Of a stretch of DNA of 64,000 nucleotides, positions 9,362 to 18,710 are shown piece after piece; the stretch's first letter is position 1; the number at the start of each line of letters is the position of its first letter. Location of the stretch: positions 1 to 64,000 of the forward strand of contig JOGW01000007.1 in NCBI GenBank assembly GCA_000721375.1, given 5' to 3'. The position numbers and the translations under genes are program-made. The notes under the pieces are model-generated. The model saw only the letters and a program-made list of their open reading frames with translations, was not told the DNA's origin and ran no database searches. The DNA is from Streptomyces sp. NRRL B-3428. Its GTDB lineage: Bacteria > Actinomycetota > Actinomycetes > Streptomycetales > Streptomycetaceae.

Positions 9362-9622
9362 CGAACTTCCCCTCCGGGCAGGACCCATGGACACATGGGG
9401 GGACGGTCCCGCCAGCAGACTCAACCTCAACTGCCCCGTGAGCTACGCCCGGCATCCTAGATTCGCGCAGCATCACGCATCCCGGTCATGCCATCCGATA
9501 ACCCTTCCGACGCGGAATTGTTATCGCCGGTAACCCCCGCGACCTGGCCTTATCGACAAATCACCGCTCAACTCCGCATGAGCTGGCGTGATTTGAGAGC
9601 GCATATCGCGCTATGCCGACCA

Positions 9623-9649
9623 CTTGGTGATCACTTGGTGATCACCAAG
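9623..9649. promoter_or_regulatory. operator-like palindrome CTTGGTGATCACCAAG
   Basis: A perfect 16-base palindrome at 9634-9649 is preceded immediately by another copy of its left half (CTTGGTGATCA, 9623-9633). It lies in the 351-base gap between the ssb stop and the thioester protein start. No other feature was seen in that gap. It could bind a dimeric repressor acting on the surface-protein gene, about 260 bases downstream. Confidence 0.5.
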
Positions 9650-9712
9650 CAGGTTCCACGGAGGGCCGGTGCAGGTCCCGTGAATGCCCCGGCCACCCCG
9701 CCTCGCGCATGA

Positions 9713-10300
9713 TCAGAAGGCCGGCTCCGGCTCCCGGTCCGGCAGGAACCCCGTCTGAACGCCCGCGGCCGCATCCCCCGCATCCCCCGCGTCCCGCTCG
9801 AACTGCGGCTCCCCGGCCCTCTCCGCCATACCGCCCTCATCACCCTCGTCGCCCGCCGCGGCCCCTCCGGTCAGCCCGGCCCCTCCGGTCACCCCGGTCC
9901 CCCCTGCCACCCCGGCCGCCGTCAGCCCCGGATTGGCTCGCGCCACCCGCCGGAAGGCCGCCGTGCCGCGCGACAGATCATGGCCGACCGCCAAGGCCTC
10001 GATATCGACGCTCACCATGCTCGGGGTACCCGAGACCCCGCTCTCCTGCCTCACCTTCAACCGGCCCTGCACCACCAGAGGATCACCGAGCGACACGGAT
10101 GACGCGACGTTCTCGGCGAGCCCTCGCCACGCGAACACGGTGAGGTAGTTGGTATGTCCGTCGCGCCAGCTCTGCGTCGTGCGGTCGTAGTAGCGCGCCG
10201 ACGAGGCGAGCCGGAACCTGACCATCTCTCCGTTCGCCGTCACGCGGGACACCGGCTTCGTGCACACGTTCCCGACGACCGTCACCAAGGTCTCGTTCAT
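9713..10300 (-). CDS. ssbB: second single-stranded DNA-binding protein (SsbB type)
   Basis: A 195-residue protein with an N-terminal OB-fold (NETLVTVVGNVCTKPVSRVT; YYDRTTQSWRDGHTNYLTVF; GDPLVVQGRLKVRQESGVSG). The C-terminal half is a glycine/alanine-rich linker. The tail ends EPEPAF, not the acidic DDDxPF tip typical of the essential SSB. Streptomyces carry two ssb genes, and the non-essential SsbB acts in chromosome segregation during sporulation, which suits its place downstream of the sporulation dynamins. ATG 10300 (MNETLVT) follows GGGGAGGGTG. An ATG three codons upstream is also possible. Confidence 0.85.
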   Translation of the reverse strand: MNETLVTVVGNVCTKPVSRVTANGEMVRFRLASSARYYDRTTQSWRDGHTNYLTVFAWRGLAENVASSVSLGDPLVVQGRLKVRQESGVSGTPSMVSVDIEALAVGHDLSRGTAAFRRVARANPGLTAAGVAGGTGVTGGAGLTGGAAAGDEGDEGGMAERAGEPQFERDAGDAGDAAAGVQTGFLPDREPEPAF

Positions 10301-10440
10301 CCCGATCACCCTCCCCTGTGCGCCGTTTCGCGCACGACATGCGTACGGGCCCGTCCCGTACGGCCGCGGCCGAGACCGTTCGGCGCTCTGCCGCGATCTC
10401 AGACTGCGCCGAACGGCACGAGCCCGCTTGAGCCTGTGGA

Positions 10441-12414
10441 CTACCGGCCGGTTGTGGACAACTCCGTCACCCGGCCGAGGGACGCACGCGCACCGAGAGA
10501 GTCACCGGCACCGACACCGACACCGACACCGGATGAATCACCGGCACCGAACGAATCCCCGGAAGAACCCGATCCGCCCACCGGGAACGACCCGGTGACA
10601 GGCCCCAGCGCCCCGGACCCGCTCCCCACCGAGGGCACCACCCCGAGCACCCGCATGTACTGCTCCCGCACCTCCCGATACCGCAGCAACTCCGCGGCCA
10701 CCGGATCGAGCACCCGCTGCCGCCCGCACGCCGCAGCCGCCTCACGCAGCTTGCGTTCGGCATCCTGCCCGTATCTGCGGGCCGGTCCGCGCGCCGCCAT
10801 CCGGCAGGCCCACTCCACCAGCGGCCCGCCCACGATGCCCGCCACCATCAGAAGCACCGGAGCCGTCAGATTGGGCTCGGCGACCCCGACGACCTGCCCG
10901 AACAGCCAGAGCCCGCCCACCACTTGGAGCAGTGTCATCGTGGCCTGCACCAGCACGGCCATGGGCCACCAGCCCGGCCTCGGCGGCCGCCGTGCGGGCA
11001 GTGCCGCGCTCACCGCCAGCTCGTCCAGCGCCTCCGGCAGCCCCTCGCCACCCCGCGCCGAGGCGTCCCGTACCGCCTGCGCCCAGGGCGCAGGAAGCCC
11101 GGCCGCGGCCTCGTCGCCGACCGTGCGCACCGCCTGCTCGACCCGCTGGCGCGCGGTCGCCTCCTCGTCCACAGGAGCCGAGTCGGCCTGCACCGAAACG
11201 GGTCCGGTGCGCTGCGCCTCGTACCACCGCCAGAGCCGGAGCCACGGCGTACCGCACGCCTTGCCCGCACTGCGCCGCCAGGCCCGCTCGGCCGCCTCGC
11301 CGGCGGCTCCCGCGCCGACCGCCTCGGACAGCCGGTCCGCGAACTCCTCGCGCGCCCGCTCGCTCAGCCCGACCCGCCGCCCCGGCGCGTACACGGGCTT
11401 GAGCTGCCGGGCGGCGGTGTCCAGATCGGCCGCGATCCGCCGCGCGGCAGCGCCCTTCTCGGCCACGAACTGGCCGAGTGCATCGCGCAGTTCACCGACG
11501 CCTTCACCGGTCAGCGCGGACAGCGAGAGCACCGTCGCACCGGGCTCGCCGTGCTCGCCGAGCGCGATCCCGTCCTCGTCCAGCAGCCTGCGCAGATCGT
11601 CGAGCACGAGATCGGCGGAGTCACCGGGCAGCCGGTCCGTCTGGTTGAGCACCACGAACGTGACCTCCGCGTGCCCCGCGAGCGGCCGCAGATAGCGCTC
11701 ATGCAGGACGGCGTCGGCGTACTTCTCCGGGTCGACCACCCAGATCACGGCGTCGACCAGCGTCAGCATCCGGTCCACGTGCTCGCGGTGCTCGACCGCG
11801 GCCGAGTCGTGGTCCGGCAGATCGATCAGTACGAGACCGGCCATCCGCGGATCGGGATCGGGGCCCTGCAAGGGCCTGCGCCGCAGTCGCCCGGGGATGT
11901 TCAGACGGTCGAGCAGCGAGGCGGCTCCGTCGGACCAACTGCAGGCCAGCGGCGCCGCGGTGGTCGGCCGACGCACCCCCGTATCCGAAATGGGCACTCC
12001 GGCAAGCGCGTTGAACAGCGTCGACTTCCCGCTGCCCGTCGCCCCCGCCACGGCCACCACGGTGTGCCGCTCGGAGAGCCCGCGCCGTGCCGCGGCCTGG
12101 TCGAGCACGCGTCCCGCCTCGGCCAGCGTCGCGCCGTCGAGCCGCGTACGCGAGAGGCCGACGAGTTCCCGCAGCGCATCGAGACGGGCCCGCAGCGGGG
12201 CGTCATAGACGAGCCCGCGCGGCGGCTGATAGGTCTCCTCGCGCGCCGGCCGCTCCTCCTCGGCCACGAACCGCCGCGCGATCAGCCCGTCGTCCCACGC
12301 GCTCTCTTCGGATTCGACGGCCTGCTCGGCAGGCTCGGCGCCCTGAGGACTTTCCGTCACGGGAACGGGCTCCTGCCCGCCGGTGTGGTCAGTGACAGCA
12401 GTCACCGCGGTCAC
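10441..12414 (-). CDS. dynB: sporulation dynamin-like GTPase DynB (membrane)
   Basis: A 657-residue dynamin-related GTPase. [16 protein letters not shown] is the P-loop, [13 protein letters not shown] the switch region, and [10 protein letters not shown] and [11 protein letters not shown] the G3 and G4 motifs. Two adjacent membrane segments lie near residues 485-540 ([40 protein letters not shown]). The C-terminus is Gly/Ser-rich. In Streptomyces venezuelae DynA and DynB stabilise FtsZ rings at sporulation septa. The GTG start overlaps the upstream dynamin stop as GTGA, so the pair is coupled. The A/B assignment rests on gene order and the membrane segments. Confidence 0.8.
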   Translation of the reverse strand: MTAVTAVTDHTGGQEPVPVTESPQGAEPAEQAVESEESAWDDGLIARRFVAEEERPAREETYQPPRGLVYDAPLRARLDALRELVGLSRTRLDGATLAEAGRVLDQAAARRGLSERHTVVAVAGATGSGKSTLFNALAGVPISDTGVRRPTTAAPLACSWSDGAASLLDRLNIPGRLRRRPLQGPDPDPRMAGLVLIDLPDHDSAAVEHREHVDRMLTLVDAVIWVVDPEKYADAVLHERYLRPLAGHAEVTFVVLNQTDRLPGDSADLVLDDLRRLLDEDGIALGEHGEPGATVLSLSALTGEGVGELRDALGQFVAEKGAAARRIAADLDTAARQLKPVYAPGRRVGLSERAREEFADRLSEAVGAGAAGEAAERAWRRSAGKACGTPWLRLWRWYEAQRTGPVSVQADSAPVDEEATARQRVEQAVRTVGDEAAAGLPAPWAQAVRDASARGGEGLPEALDELAVSAALPARRPPRPGWWPMAVLVQATMTLLQVVGGLWLFGQVVGVAEPNLTAPVLLMVAGIVGGPLVEWACRMAARGPARRYGQDAERKLREAAAACGRQRVLDPVAAELLRYREVREQYMRVLGVVPSVGSGSGALGPVTGSFPVGGSGSSGDSFGAGDSSGVGVGVGAGDSLGARASLGRVTELSTTGR

Positions 12415-14048
12415 CTCTCCTTCTGCAGTACGGACAGCGCGGCGATCAACTCGGCCTGGGGATCCGGCTGGACGTCGAGGGCGTCGAGGGGGGCGAGTCG
12501 ACGATCCCGTTCGGCCTTCAGCGCTTTCTCCACGTACGAAGCGAGCAGCTTGCCGCCGCGGTCGCGCAGCTTCAGGGCGGCCTGCGCCCCGATCCGCTCG
12601 GCGAGCGACTCCCCCGCGGAACGCGCCCTGCGCCCGCCGAGCAGCGCCGTCGCGAGCAGGGCGCCGACGGCATCGGCGTCAGCGGGGTACCCCCTGCCCG
12701 AACGATGCTGAGAGCCCGGGGGCGGGTTGCTCTCGAGCCCGCGCAGTTCTTCTTCCACGTACTCCTCGAGCACCCGCCGCCAGCGCCGTACGCACAGGCC
12801 GATCCGGTGCTCGACACCCTCGCCGTCGTGCTCGCGCCGGGTCAGCTCCCCGGCCGCCGGCTCGCGCTGCCAGCCGTCGTCGATACGCCGGTCGGCGGCC
12901 GAGACCGCGCAGACGAGCACCGTGCCGAGGCTGTCGACCACGGCGTCGAGCAGTTCGCCCGCCGTGCAGTCCAGGGGGTAGGCACGCCACCGCGCGAGCG
13001 CCCCGCCGGCAAGCACCGCACCGGCCTGCAGCCGCCCGCGCACCCGCGCGAGCTCGCTGTCGTACGCCTCCTCGACCATGGCCGTCAGGCGCACCGCGGC
13101 CGCGTGCTGCGCGGCGATGGCGCCGGCGAGCTCGGGCATCCGCGAGTTGAGCGAATCCAGCAACCCCGTCGCCGTACGGCTCAAGGCGAAGGCCCTGGCC
13201 TGCTCATCCTGTACGCGATGAGTCAGCCAGGCCCGAAGCGGAGCCACCGCAGTGGCCGGTAGCAGCCCGCCGCCGCCCGTCGATTCGGGCAGCTCGGGCA
13301 CGGTGAACCGGGGCACCTCACCGAGCCCGGCCTTCGCGAGCAGCGCCCCGTACTGCCGCGACACCTCGGCGACCACCTGGTGCGGCACGCGGTCCAGTAC
13401 GGACACGAGCGTGGCGTCGTACTCCTTGGCGGTCCGCAGCAGATGCCAGGGCACGGCGTCGGCGTAGCGCGCGGCGGTCGTGACCATCACCCAGACGTCG
13501 GCGGCGCAGATCAACTCGGCGGCGAGCACCCGGTTCTCGGCGACGAGGGAGTCGATGTCGGGGGCGTCGAGGAGGGCGAGTCCGCGCGGCAGTGTGGCCG
13601 CGGTCTCGACCCGCAGCGCCCGCTCACCGCTCTTGGCGGTCGCGTCCCGCCCGCCCTTCCCGCTCTCATCCGGCACCCATACGCGGGTGAGTTCGGGCAG
13701 TACCCGCAGGCCCGCGAACCAGTGATGATCGTCCGGGTTGCAGACGAGCACGGGTGTACGTGTCGTGGGGCGCAGCACGCCCGCCTCGCTGACCTGCCGC
13801 CCCACCAGCGAGTTCACCAGCGTGGACTTCCCGGCCCCGGTCGAACCGCCGATCACCACGAGCAAGGGCGCTTCGGGCTCCTTGAGACGGGGCACCAAAT
13901 AGTCGTCGAGCTGCGCCAGCAGCTCCTCCCTATTGGTGCGCGCTCTTGGCGCCCCCGCCAAGGGGAGCGGAAAGCGCGCGGCGGCGACACGGTCGCGCAG
14001 GGCGGAGAGTGCGTCGAGCAGCTGAGGCCGTACGTCCAAGGTCACCAC
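12411..14048 (-). CDS. dynA: sporulation dynamin-like GTPase DynA
   Basis: A 545-residue dynamin-like protein and partner of the downstream gene. [17 protein letters not shown] is the P-loop, [14 protein letters not shown] the switch, and [12 protein letters not shown] the G3 motif. The rest is helical with little hydrophobic sequence, and the C-terminus is basic and acidic by turns. The start is put at GTG 14048 (or the adjacent GTG 14045), giving (M)[20 protein letters not shown], where the family begins. The in-frame extension to 14243 is not protein-like. No good ribosome site precedes the GTG, so the transcript may have little or no leader. Confidence 0.8.
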   Translation of the reverse strand: MVTLDVRPQLLDALSALRDRVAAARFPLPLAGAPRARTNREELLAQLDDYLVPRLKEPEAPLLVVIGGSTGAGKSTLVNSLVGRQVSEAGVLRPTTRTPVLVCNPDDHHWFAGLRVLPELTRVWVPDESGKGGRDATAKSGERALRVETAATLPRGLALLDAPDIDSLVAENRVLAAELICAADVWVMVTTAARYADAVPWHLLRTAKEYDATLVSVLDRVPHQVVAEVSRQYGALLAKAGLGEVPRFTVPELPESTGGGGLLPATAVAPLRAWLTHRVQDEQARAFALSRTATGLLDSLNSRMPELAGAIAAQHAAAVRLTAMVEEAYDSELARVRGRLQAGAVLAGGALARWRAYPLDCTAGELLDAVVDSLGTVLVCAVSAADRRIDDGWQREPAAGELTRREHDGEGVEHRIGLCVRRWRRVLEEYVEEELRGLESNPPPGSQHRSGRGYPADADAVGALLATALLGGRRARSAGESLAERIGAQAALKLRDRGGKLLASYVEKALKAERDRRLAPLDALDVQPDPQAELIAALSVLQKER

Positions 14049-14416
14049 ATGCGAAGAATGCCCAATTTTGTTTGTTTTCTGAAGGATATGACCCTCTCTG
14101 CGCGCCGATGGTCGGCTGATCGACACGATTCGCGTACGGAGGGGTGGGTGATCGGCCGGTTGGCGGCGAGGCCCTCCGGGACATCCGTGACTACTGGGGC
14201 GCAGGCATAACGAGTGCACAACACCCGGGGCGCGTGACGTCAAAAGCGATGCACGATTCGTACCTGCCTGCGATTATCAGAAACCGCTTCACCGAAACTC
14301 CACATCGTGCCACGGAGCAGAAGCGCGCGGGACAGGGGGCGGCGACCCCTATCCTTGTCCCCGGCAAGGTCACGGATCTCCCCCCAGTCCGCCGTCCAAG
14401 CCCCGGCCACACACCG
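14049..14416. other. upstream region of the dyn operon
   Basis: This 368-base gap lies between the divergent dynA and tRNA-Arg genes. An A/T-rich patch at about 14060-14085 (AATTTTGTTTGTTTTCTG on the plus strand) stands out and probably belongs to the dynA promoter. No other gene or repeat was seen. Confidence 0.45.
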
Positions 14417-14492
14417 GCCCCCGTAGCTCAGTGGATAGAGCAGGCGCCTTCTAAGCGCTTGGCCGCAGGTTCGAGTCCTGCCGGGGGCGCCA
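14417..14492 (+). tRNA. tRNA-Arg(TCT)
   Basis: A complete 76-base cloverleaf. The acceptor pairs GCCCCCG with CGGGGGC, the D-arm is GCTC/GAGC, the anticodon loop CTTCTAA reads TCT, and the T-arm is GCAGG-TTCGAGT-CCTGC. GCCA is encoded at the 3' end. UCU decodes the rare AGA codon. A tyrosine integrase remnant lies 177 bases downstream, so the 3' end probably served as an attachment site. Confidence 0.97.
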
Positions 14493-14498
14493 TCTTCT

Positions 14499-14523
14499 GG
14501 CCCCGCTTCGGTGGGGCCTTTTT
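14499..14523 (+). terminator. intrinsic terminator of tRNA-Arg
   Basis: GGCCCC and GGGGCC pair around GCTTCGGT and are followed by TTTTT. This is a textbook Rho-independent terminator 7 bases after the tRNA. Confidence 0.9.
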
Positions 14524-14668
14524 GCTGGTCAGGGGCAGTTTCGCGAGGCACGAGGAAGCCCCGGTCGCTCCCTGTGTGATCAAGGAGCGGGTCCGGGGCT
14601 GTCCGGCTGTCACCGGGTTTCTGCGGGTCGCCGTGTCGAATACGTGTCGAAGTTTCTGGGCGATCAGC

Positions 14669-15896
14669 TCAGTCGGCCGCGGGGAGGTCTTCCAGATCCC
14701 CAGCCGCTTCGAGCCGCTTCTTGAGGTCGGACAGTTGGCCGTCGACGCATCGGGCGTAGATCGCGAGGAGCACCGGGACGCTGTTGCCCGCCCATTCCGC
14801 TACCTGAGCCGGCGGGATGCCGTCGTTGAGCCATTTCGTCAGCCGCGTGTGCCGGAGGTCGTAGACGCACTTGCCCATGGATGACGCGAAGACGTGTGGC
14901 GCCAACACGGCCTGACGAGCGCTGCGCCAAGCACGGCGGATGACCGAGCCAGCGAGGATGCCGCTTCCTTCGCCCTGGAACAGGAGATCACCGGGCTTGA
15001 GTTCTTCGTCCTCGATGTGCTGCCGCAGGATGCGGGTCAGGGTGGGATGCCCCCGGACAGTGCGGGTGTCCCCCTCGGCCCGGCCTTTGAGATCTCGCCT
15101 CTCGTGGATCTCTCCGGTGTCCGTCCACTGCTTTCCGATTTCTGGGGTCGCGGTGTGGATCAGCAGCTCACACCACTGGTCGGCCGCGTCGGCATCGGGC
15201 AGGTGCACGTCCGATACCCGCATGGCAACGGCTTCTTCGGGGCGCGGACCGCAGTAGTACATGGTCGCGAAGAAGGCGTGGAGCCTCTTACCGCCTCGGG
15301 AGCGCTGTCTGATCCAACCGAGCAGGGAGGCTGCCTGTCCGGGGTTGATCAGGCAACGCTTGTCCACGGCGTTCGTGGTCTTCGTCGCAGTCGTCGCGTC
15401 CTTACCTTTGGGAAGGGGTTGGTCCGCAGGATGCGACGCTTGATCGCGTACTTCATGACCACGTTGAGGATCCGACGGTTGCGCTTGCGGGACCAGGCCG
15501 CCGCCAACTTGCCGTCGAGCCGTGTGTCGATGGCCCGCAACACGTCGTCGACCCTCTCGGGGTCTTCCCAGGTCGACACCGGGAGCGAGTTCCGCTCGAC
15601 CCATCTGAGGACGGTGACCACTTCTCGCGGGGCGTCCGGCCGGCGGTTCGCGTTGAACGCCCACTCGCGCAGGGCTGTCCGCACCTTCACGGGGTCGAAC
15701 TGACTGGGCTGGACGCGCAGGAGAGCGATCGTGGCCGCTGTGAGCGTCTTGGCGATGTTCTTGCGGCTGTTCCCGCCGAGCTGGGACCAGCGGGCATCCA
15801 CCTACTGGACAGCGAACTTGTCCTTGCTGGCCGACAGCCTCATCGATTTGTTCGCCTGCCGCGGGTCACCGACCAGTGAGACCGTCCACAGAGTGC
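14669..15896 (-). pseudogene. degraded tyrosine site-specific integrase
   Basis: Fragments of one Streptomyces-type tyrosine integrase are spread over two frames. The N-terminal piece ends RRILRTNPFPK near 15410, and the next frame continues GKDATTATKTTNAVDKRCLI into the catalytic domain. That domain keeps CGPRPEEAVAMRVSDV (first Arg), VYDLRHTRLTKWLNDG (His-x-x-Arg), QVAEWAGNS and the nucleophile Tyr in LAIYARCVDG. An in-frame TAG about 15802-15804 replaces a sense codon before VDARWSQLGGNSRKN. Sequence back to about 15896 is still similar in style (WTVSLVGDPRQANKSMRLSA). The extreme N-terminus is gone. The gene probably belonged to an element integrated at the tRNA-Arg. Confidence 0.85.
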
Positions 15897-16221
15897 CAGC
15901 AGCGGATCACGATGCAGCGCTTGATGTTGCAGATTCCTGGAGAGCGCCGGAAGAAGACGGGCAGTCGTTCTGGGTCGCCACTACGGATCGAGGCCTCGCC
16001 ATCTACAAGGCGGAAACAGGCTGGACAGACAACTGATCCTGCACCTGTTCCTGGGCCGTAGGGGGAGGCTCAGCAACGATCAACGCTGACAACTGGCGAC
16101 GTCCCAGGGCCAGGTCACGTGGCTGATTGGCTAAACAACAGCTGGTCGCCAGATCACCGCACAAGAAGTGACGTAGTGGACCGCCAGCCCGGCTTCGAGT
16201 GGTGCCTCTACGCTCAAGGCC

Positions 16222-16479
16222 ATGACCTCGGACGACCCCGACATGACCTGGCTTCTGACTGCGTTCGACAAGACCGAGCAGGTGCACAGCAAGCTCCCGA
16301 TCAGCAAGGAGCAGTTGGTAGCGCTGCGACGCTGGGTACCTTCGATGCCAGATGACCCGTGGTATGTGCACAGCTACCGGGTTGCACCAGGCGCTTTGTC
16401 AGGCGTCGCTCACGTCCTAGGTTGCGCGCCTCTTGATCCGGACCTCGAATACTTCGTCGATGGGTACGCGGCCTCCTGA
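16222..16479 (+). CDS. small hypothetical protein in integration hot spot
   Basis: An 85-residue protein with no recognised family. It is Trp/Pro-rich (ALRRWVPSMPDDPWYVHSYR) and ends CAPLDPDLEYFVDGYAAS. No signal peptide is present and the ribosome-binding site is weak. It lies between the integrase remnant and the tRNA-Ser fragment. The stretch 15900-16221 before it shows no gene I trust. It may be a real orphan cargo gene or a chance frame. Confidence 0.45.
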   Translation: MTSDDPDMTWLLTAFDKTEQVHSKLPISKEQLVALRRWVPSMPDDPWYVHSYRVAPGALSGVAHVLGCAPLDPDLEYFVDGYAAS

Positions 16480-16548
16480 TCTCATGAGAGCGGCGTGCCC
16501 CTCGCGTGCCCGTTCGTGCGGGGAATCGCGGGCACTCACGGGAGGCAG

Positions 16549-16592
16549 AAAAGGGAACGGCCCCCGACCATGCCACCTGGTCAGAGGCCGTT
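16549..16592 (-). terminator. terminator behind the tRNA-Ser fragment
   Basis: On the minus strand AACGGCC...GACC and GGTC...GGCCGTT pair, followed by CCCTTTTCTG. It lies 11 bases beyond the 3' end of the tRNA-Ser remnant, in the position of a native tRNA terminator. Confidence 0.75.
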
Positions 16593-16602
16593 TCACCTGT
16601 GC

Positions 16603-16662
16603 GGTGGGTGCGGGATTTGAACCCACGGTGACTTGCGCCACGACGGTTTTCAAGACCGTCCA
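16603..16662 (-). pseudogene. 3' part of a tRNA-Ser(TGA), probable attachment-site remnant
   Basis: The minus strand carries an anticodon arm with loop CTTGAAA (TGA), a long variable arm (GTGGC/GTCAC), a T-arm (GTGGG-TTCAAAT-CCCGC) and the acceptor 3' strand ACCCACC. No acceptor 5' strand or D-arm exists upstream, where the sequence becomes unrelated. A truncated tRNA followed by a terminator is the usual scar of integration into a tRNA 3' end. Any matching intact tRNA-Ser lies outside this window. Confidence 0.85.
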
Positions 16663-16721
16663 TTCGACGCGCTTCGTAATTGAGTTGCTGCTCGTGTGCG
16701 GCGTGCCGCGATACTCCCGGC

Positions 16722-17174
16722 ATGAGCAGAATGGCGCAGGTTCTCGTGCTGGCACGGTACGAGGACGAGGTGATGGAGCCGCTGACGCGGCCGGACGACA
16801 CGCGCACCTGGCGCGGCAAGTTCGAGCAGATACCCGACTGGTTCGTCGGCGGGTGGTACATCGAATTCTTCCGGGCGGGTCAAAGAAGCGGACTCCTCGC
16901 CGACTTGGAGGCGCTGCCGTGGAACAACCCTGAGTGCGTGCAGGTACTGCTTCACGACGAAGACGACGATTGCTTCGGCCTGTGGATGTTCAAAGACGGC
17001 GCGCTGGTCGAAGTGTCCATCCCTGGCACTAAGCGGATTCACACCCCACCGCCATCGTGGTGGGGCGACAGCCCTCGACCAGGGTCCCTGTGGCGGACGG
17101 ACGGCCCGAATGGCGAAGTGCTTGTCGCCACGCACTCTCCCGAGCACGAGCAAGACCCGCGGCTTTCCTGGTAG
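16722..17174 (+). CDS. hypothetical protein beside tRNA-Ser scar
   Basis: A 150-residue protein I do not recognise. Features are WRGKFEQIPDWFVGGWYIEF, acidic LLHDEDDDCFGLWMFKDGAL, a Pro/Trp-rich TPPPSWWGDSP segment and an acidic end. ATG 16722 is chosen because upstream codons enter the tRNA remnant. It has no signal peptide or membrane segment. It lies directly on the 5' side of the truncated tRNA-Ser, where cargo of an integrated element would be expected. Confidence 0.6.
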   Translation: MSRMAQVLVLARYEDEVMEPLTRPDDTRTWRGKFEQIPDWFVGGWYIEFFRAGQRSGLLADLEALPWNNPECVQVLLHDEDDDCFGLWMFKDGALVEVSIPGTKRIHTPPPSWWGDSPRPGSLWRTDGPNGEVLVATHSPEHEQDPRLSW

Positions 17175-17437
17175 CAGGGACATCCTTGCCTATGACGCAC
17201 CCACAGCCAGGTCTACGACCTCGTGGGGATACGCGAGCCGTCTCAGTTTCCGTCTCATTCACCCACGGCCACGACGGTTCACAGGGGTCCACAGCACAGC
17301 ATCGAGCGATCCAACGGCCCGGTGAGTACGCAGGTGAACGCCGATGAACGACCACCAACACCCCACCAACACAATGGGAAAGCGTGCACATCAGCCGCTG
17401 ACGAACCGGTCCTGCCACGCCTGACAGGATTCGGCCC

Positions 17438-17854
17438 ATGACGGAGTACACGTGGCCGCAGGGTGTCGGCGTCCCGACGTCGGAAGAGGTACAGCTTGCC
17501 TGGCCGGCGACGAAGGCCGGCCTACCGATCGGCACCACCGTGACCGGCAAAGTCATCGGTCGTCAGCCCTTCGGCGTCTTCGTACACATCGACGGCGTCC
17601 CCGATGCCCTGGGACTGGCAGAGGTCTTCGCCGCACCGCACGACACCGTCCCTCCCCCGCTGGGCTTCCTGATCACAGGACATGTAGTCGATCACGCCGA
17701 CCACAATTGCCAGATCAGGCTCAGGCTCGACGACTGGGGCGAGCACCGCGCAGCCCTGCCACAGGAACCCAACGATCGCCTTGCCGACCCCGAGGCCCTC
17801 AGCGACTTGCGTCGACGTCTTCGGCAGGGCGCCGAAGCAAGCGGCGACGAGTAG
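17438..17854 (+). CDS. S1-like domain protein
   Basis: A 138-residue protein with a central S1-type OB-fold: GTTVTGKVIGRQPFGVFVHI, then DGVPDALGLAEVF and GHVVDHADHNCQIRLRLDDW. S1 domains bind RNA. Isolated S1-like proteins of this size are common in Streptomyces and have no assigned role. The tail (residues 110-138) is charged and likely disordered. ATG 17438 has no strong ribosome-binding site. It probably stands alone between the hot spot and the strong hairpin at 17943. Confidence 0.75.
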   Translation: MTEYTWPQGVGVPTSEEVQLAWPATKAGLPIGTTVTGKVIGRQPFGVFVHIDGVPDALGLAEVFAAPHDTVPPPLGFLITGHVVDHADHNCQIRLRLDDWGEHRAALPQEPNDRLADPEALSDLRRRLRQGAEASGDE

Positions 17855-17942
17855 GAGAATCCGACCCTGGACGGCTTCCGAGGTCATGGAAGCGAGGCCC
17901 TCATGACCGACAGATCCAGCATCGCCCCGCCTGACACAGTTC

Positions 17943-17980
17943 CGCGAACCGCCACCCAGCACCGGGTGGCGGTTCGCGGA
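17943..17980. terminator. strong bidirectional terminator
   Basis: A perfect 16-base stem (CCGCGAACCGCCACCC with its complement) has a 6-base loop. It separates the plus-strand S1 gene from the convergent RibD-type gene ending at 18027, and can serve both. Confidence 0.85.
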
Positions 17981-18026
17981 GAGCGTGCGGGTCGAGTGCG
18001 TCGCTGAGTCGCCGCACGGCCGGCCG

Positions 18027-18572
18027 CTACTTCGGCACGTACGTCAGCACAACCACCCCCGAGGCCAGCTGCGTGGACTTCGTCAGGGTCAGGTGGGTGG
18101 TGGCGAGGCCGTCCAGGAGGCGGGTGCCGGTGCCGGCGATCGCGGGGAACATCCAGAAGTGGTACTCGTCGACCAGCTTGTGTTCGAGGAGGGTGCGGTC
18201 GAGGTCGCCCGTGCTGAACTTGAGGATGTTCAGGCCCTGTTGCTCCTTGAGGCGGGTGATCTCCTTGGCTATGTCGCCGTTGATGACCGTGGCGTTCCAG
18301 GTGAGGTCGGCGTCGGTGAGGGTGCGGGAGGCGACGTACTTGGGCAGGGTGTTCATCCGTACCGCGTACTCGCCCTCGATCTCCTCCATGTTCGGCCAGA
18401 CCGGCGCGAAGATCTCGTAGGTCTTTCGGCCCAGGAGCAGGGCGTCCGCAGTGAACAGCAACTCGCGGGCGTACGCGGCGTACTCGTCGTCGAAGTATGG
18501 CGCGGCGAACTTCTCCGGCGCGGAGACGACTCCGTCCAGCGTGATGAAGGTCGTCTCGATGAGTTTGCGCAT
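18027..18572 (-). CDS. dihydrofolate reductase / RibD C-terminal family protein
   Basis: A 181-residue oxidoreductase of the RibD C-terminal (YwjB/YyaP-like) type with an NADPH-binding DHFR fold. It opens RKLIETTFITLDGVVSAPEK, then LLLGRKTYEIFAPVWPN; NGDIAKEITRLKEQQGLNIL and FSTGDLDRTLLEHKLVDEYH form the cofactor region. The physiological substrate of this family is unknown. ATG 18572 follows GAAGAGGACACC. An extension to 18680 would run through a low-complexity leader and is rejected. It lies downstream of, and may be co-transcribed with, the AhpD-like gene at 18711. Confidence 0.85.
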   Translation of the reverse strand: MRKLIETTFITLDGVVSAPEKFAAPYFDDEYAAYARELLFTADALLLGRKTYEIFAPVWPNMEEIEGEYAVRMNTLPKYVASRTLTDADLTWNATVINGDIAKEITRLKEQQGLNILKFSTGDLDRTLLEHKLVDEYHFWMFPAIAGTGTRLLDGLATTHLTLTKSTQLASGVVVLTYVPK

Positions 18573-18654
18573 CGTGGTGTCCTCTTCAGGAGGGGGCGGG
18601 GGGATGCACGCAAGCCTGCATCCCTGCCCCAAGGGCAAGGTCAACCCCCCTATT

Positions 18655-18708
18655 GCGAGCGAGCGAGCGCGCGCGAGCAAGCAATCAAGCGAGCGCGCGA
18701 GCGCGTGT
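18655..18708. repeat. GAGC/GCGA simple-sequence tract
   Basis: Repeated GAGC and GAGCGCGC units fill the 138-base gap between two minus-strand genes. On the minus strand this is a CTCG-rich leader for the RibD-type gene. No function is implied. Confidence 0.7.
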
Positions 18709-18710
18709 CG

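Noticed and set aside
9488..9712. A 74-codon plus-strand frame upstream of the thioester protein
   Set aside because: It runs through the palindrome region, has no ribosome site and ends in Pro/Ala/Arg-rich codons typical of antisense GC-rich DNA.
15731..16036. A plus-strand 101-codon frame opposite the integrase N-terminus
   Set aside because: Its first two thirds are the mirror of the integrase pseudogene. The last third (WRAPEEDGQSFWVATTDRGL) looks somewhat protein-like but has no start of its own, so no gene was called.
17175..17437. Possible remnant of a second integrase or element end; the minus strand reads WVNETETETA around 17245-17275, a phrase I associate with sequence near Streptomyces integrated elements
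   Set aside because: The similarity is from memory and too short to support a feature. A nucleotide search of 17190-17350 would settle it.
18655..18708. GAGC tract as a CRISPR-like or iteron array
   Set aside because: Units are 4-8 bases without spacers; it is simple-sequence DNA.
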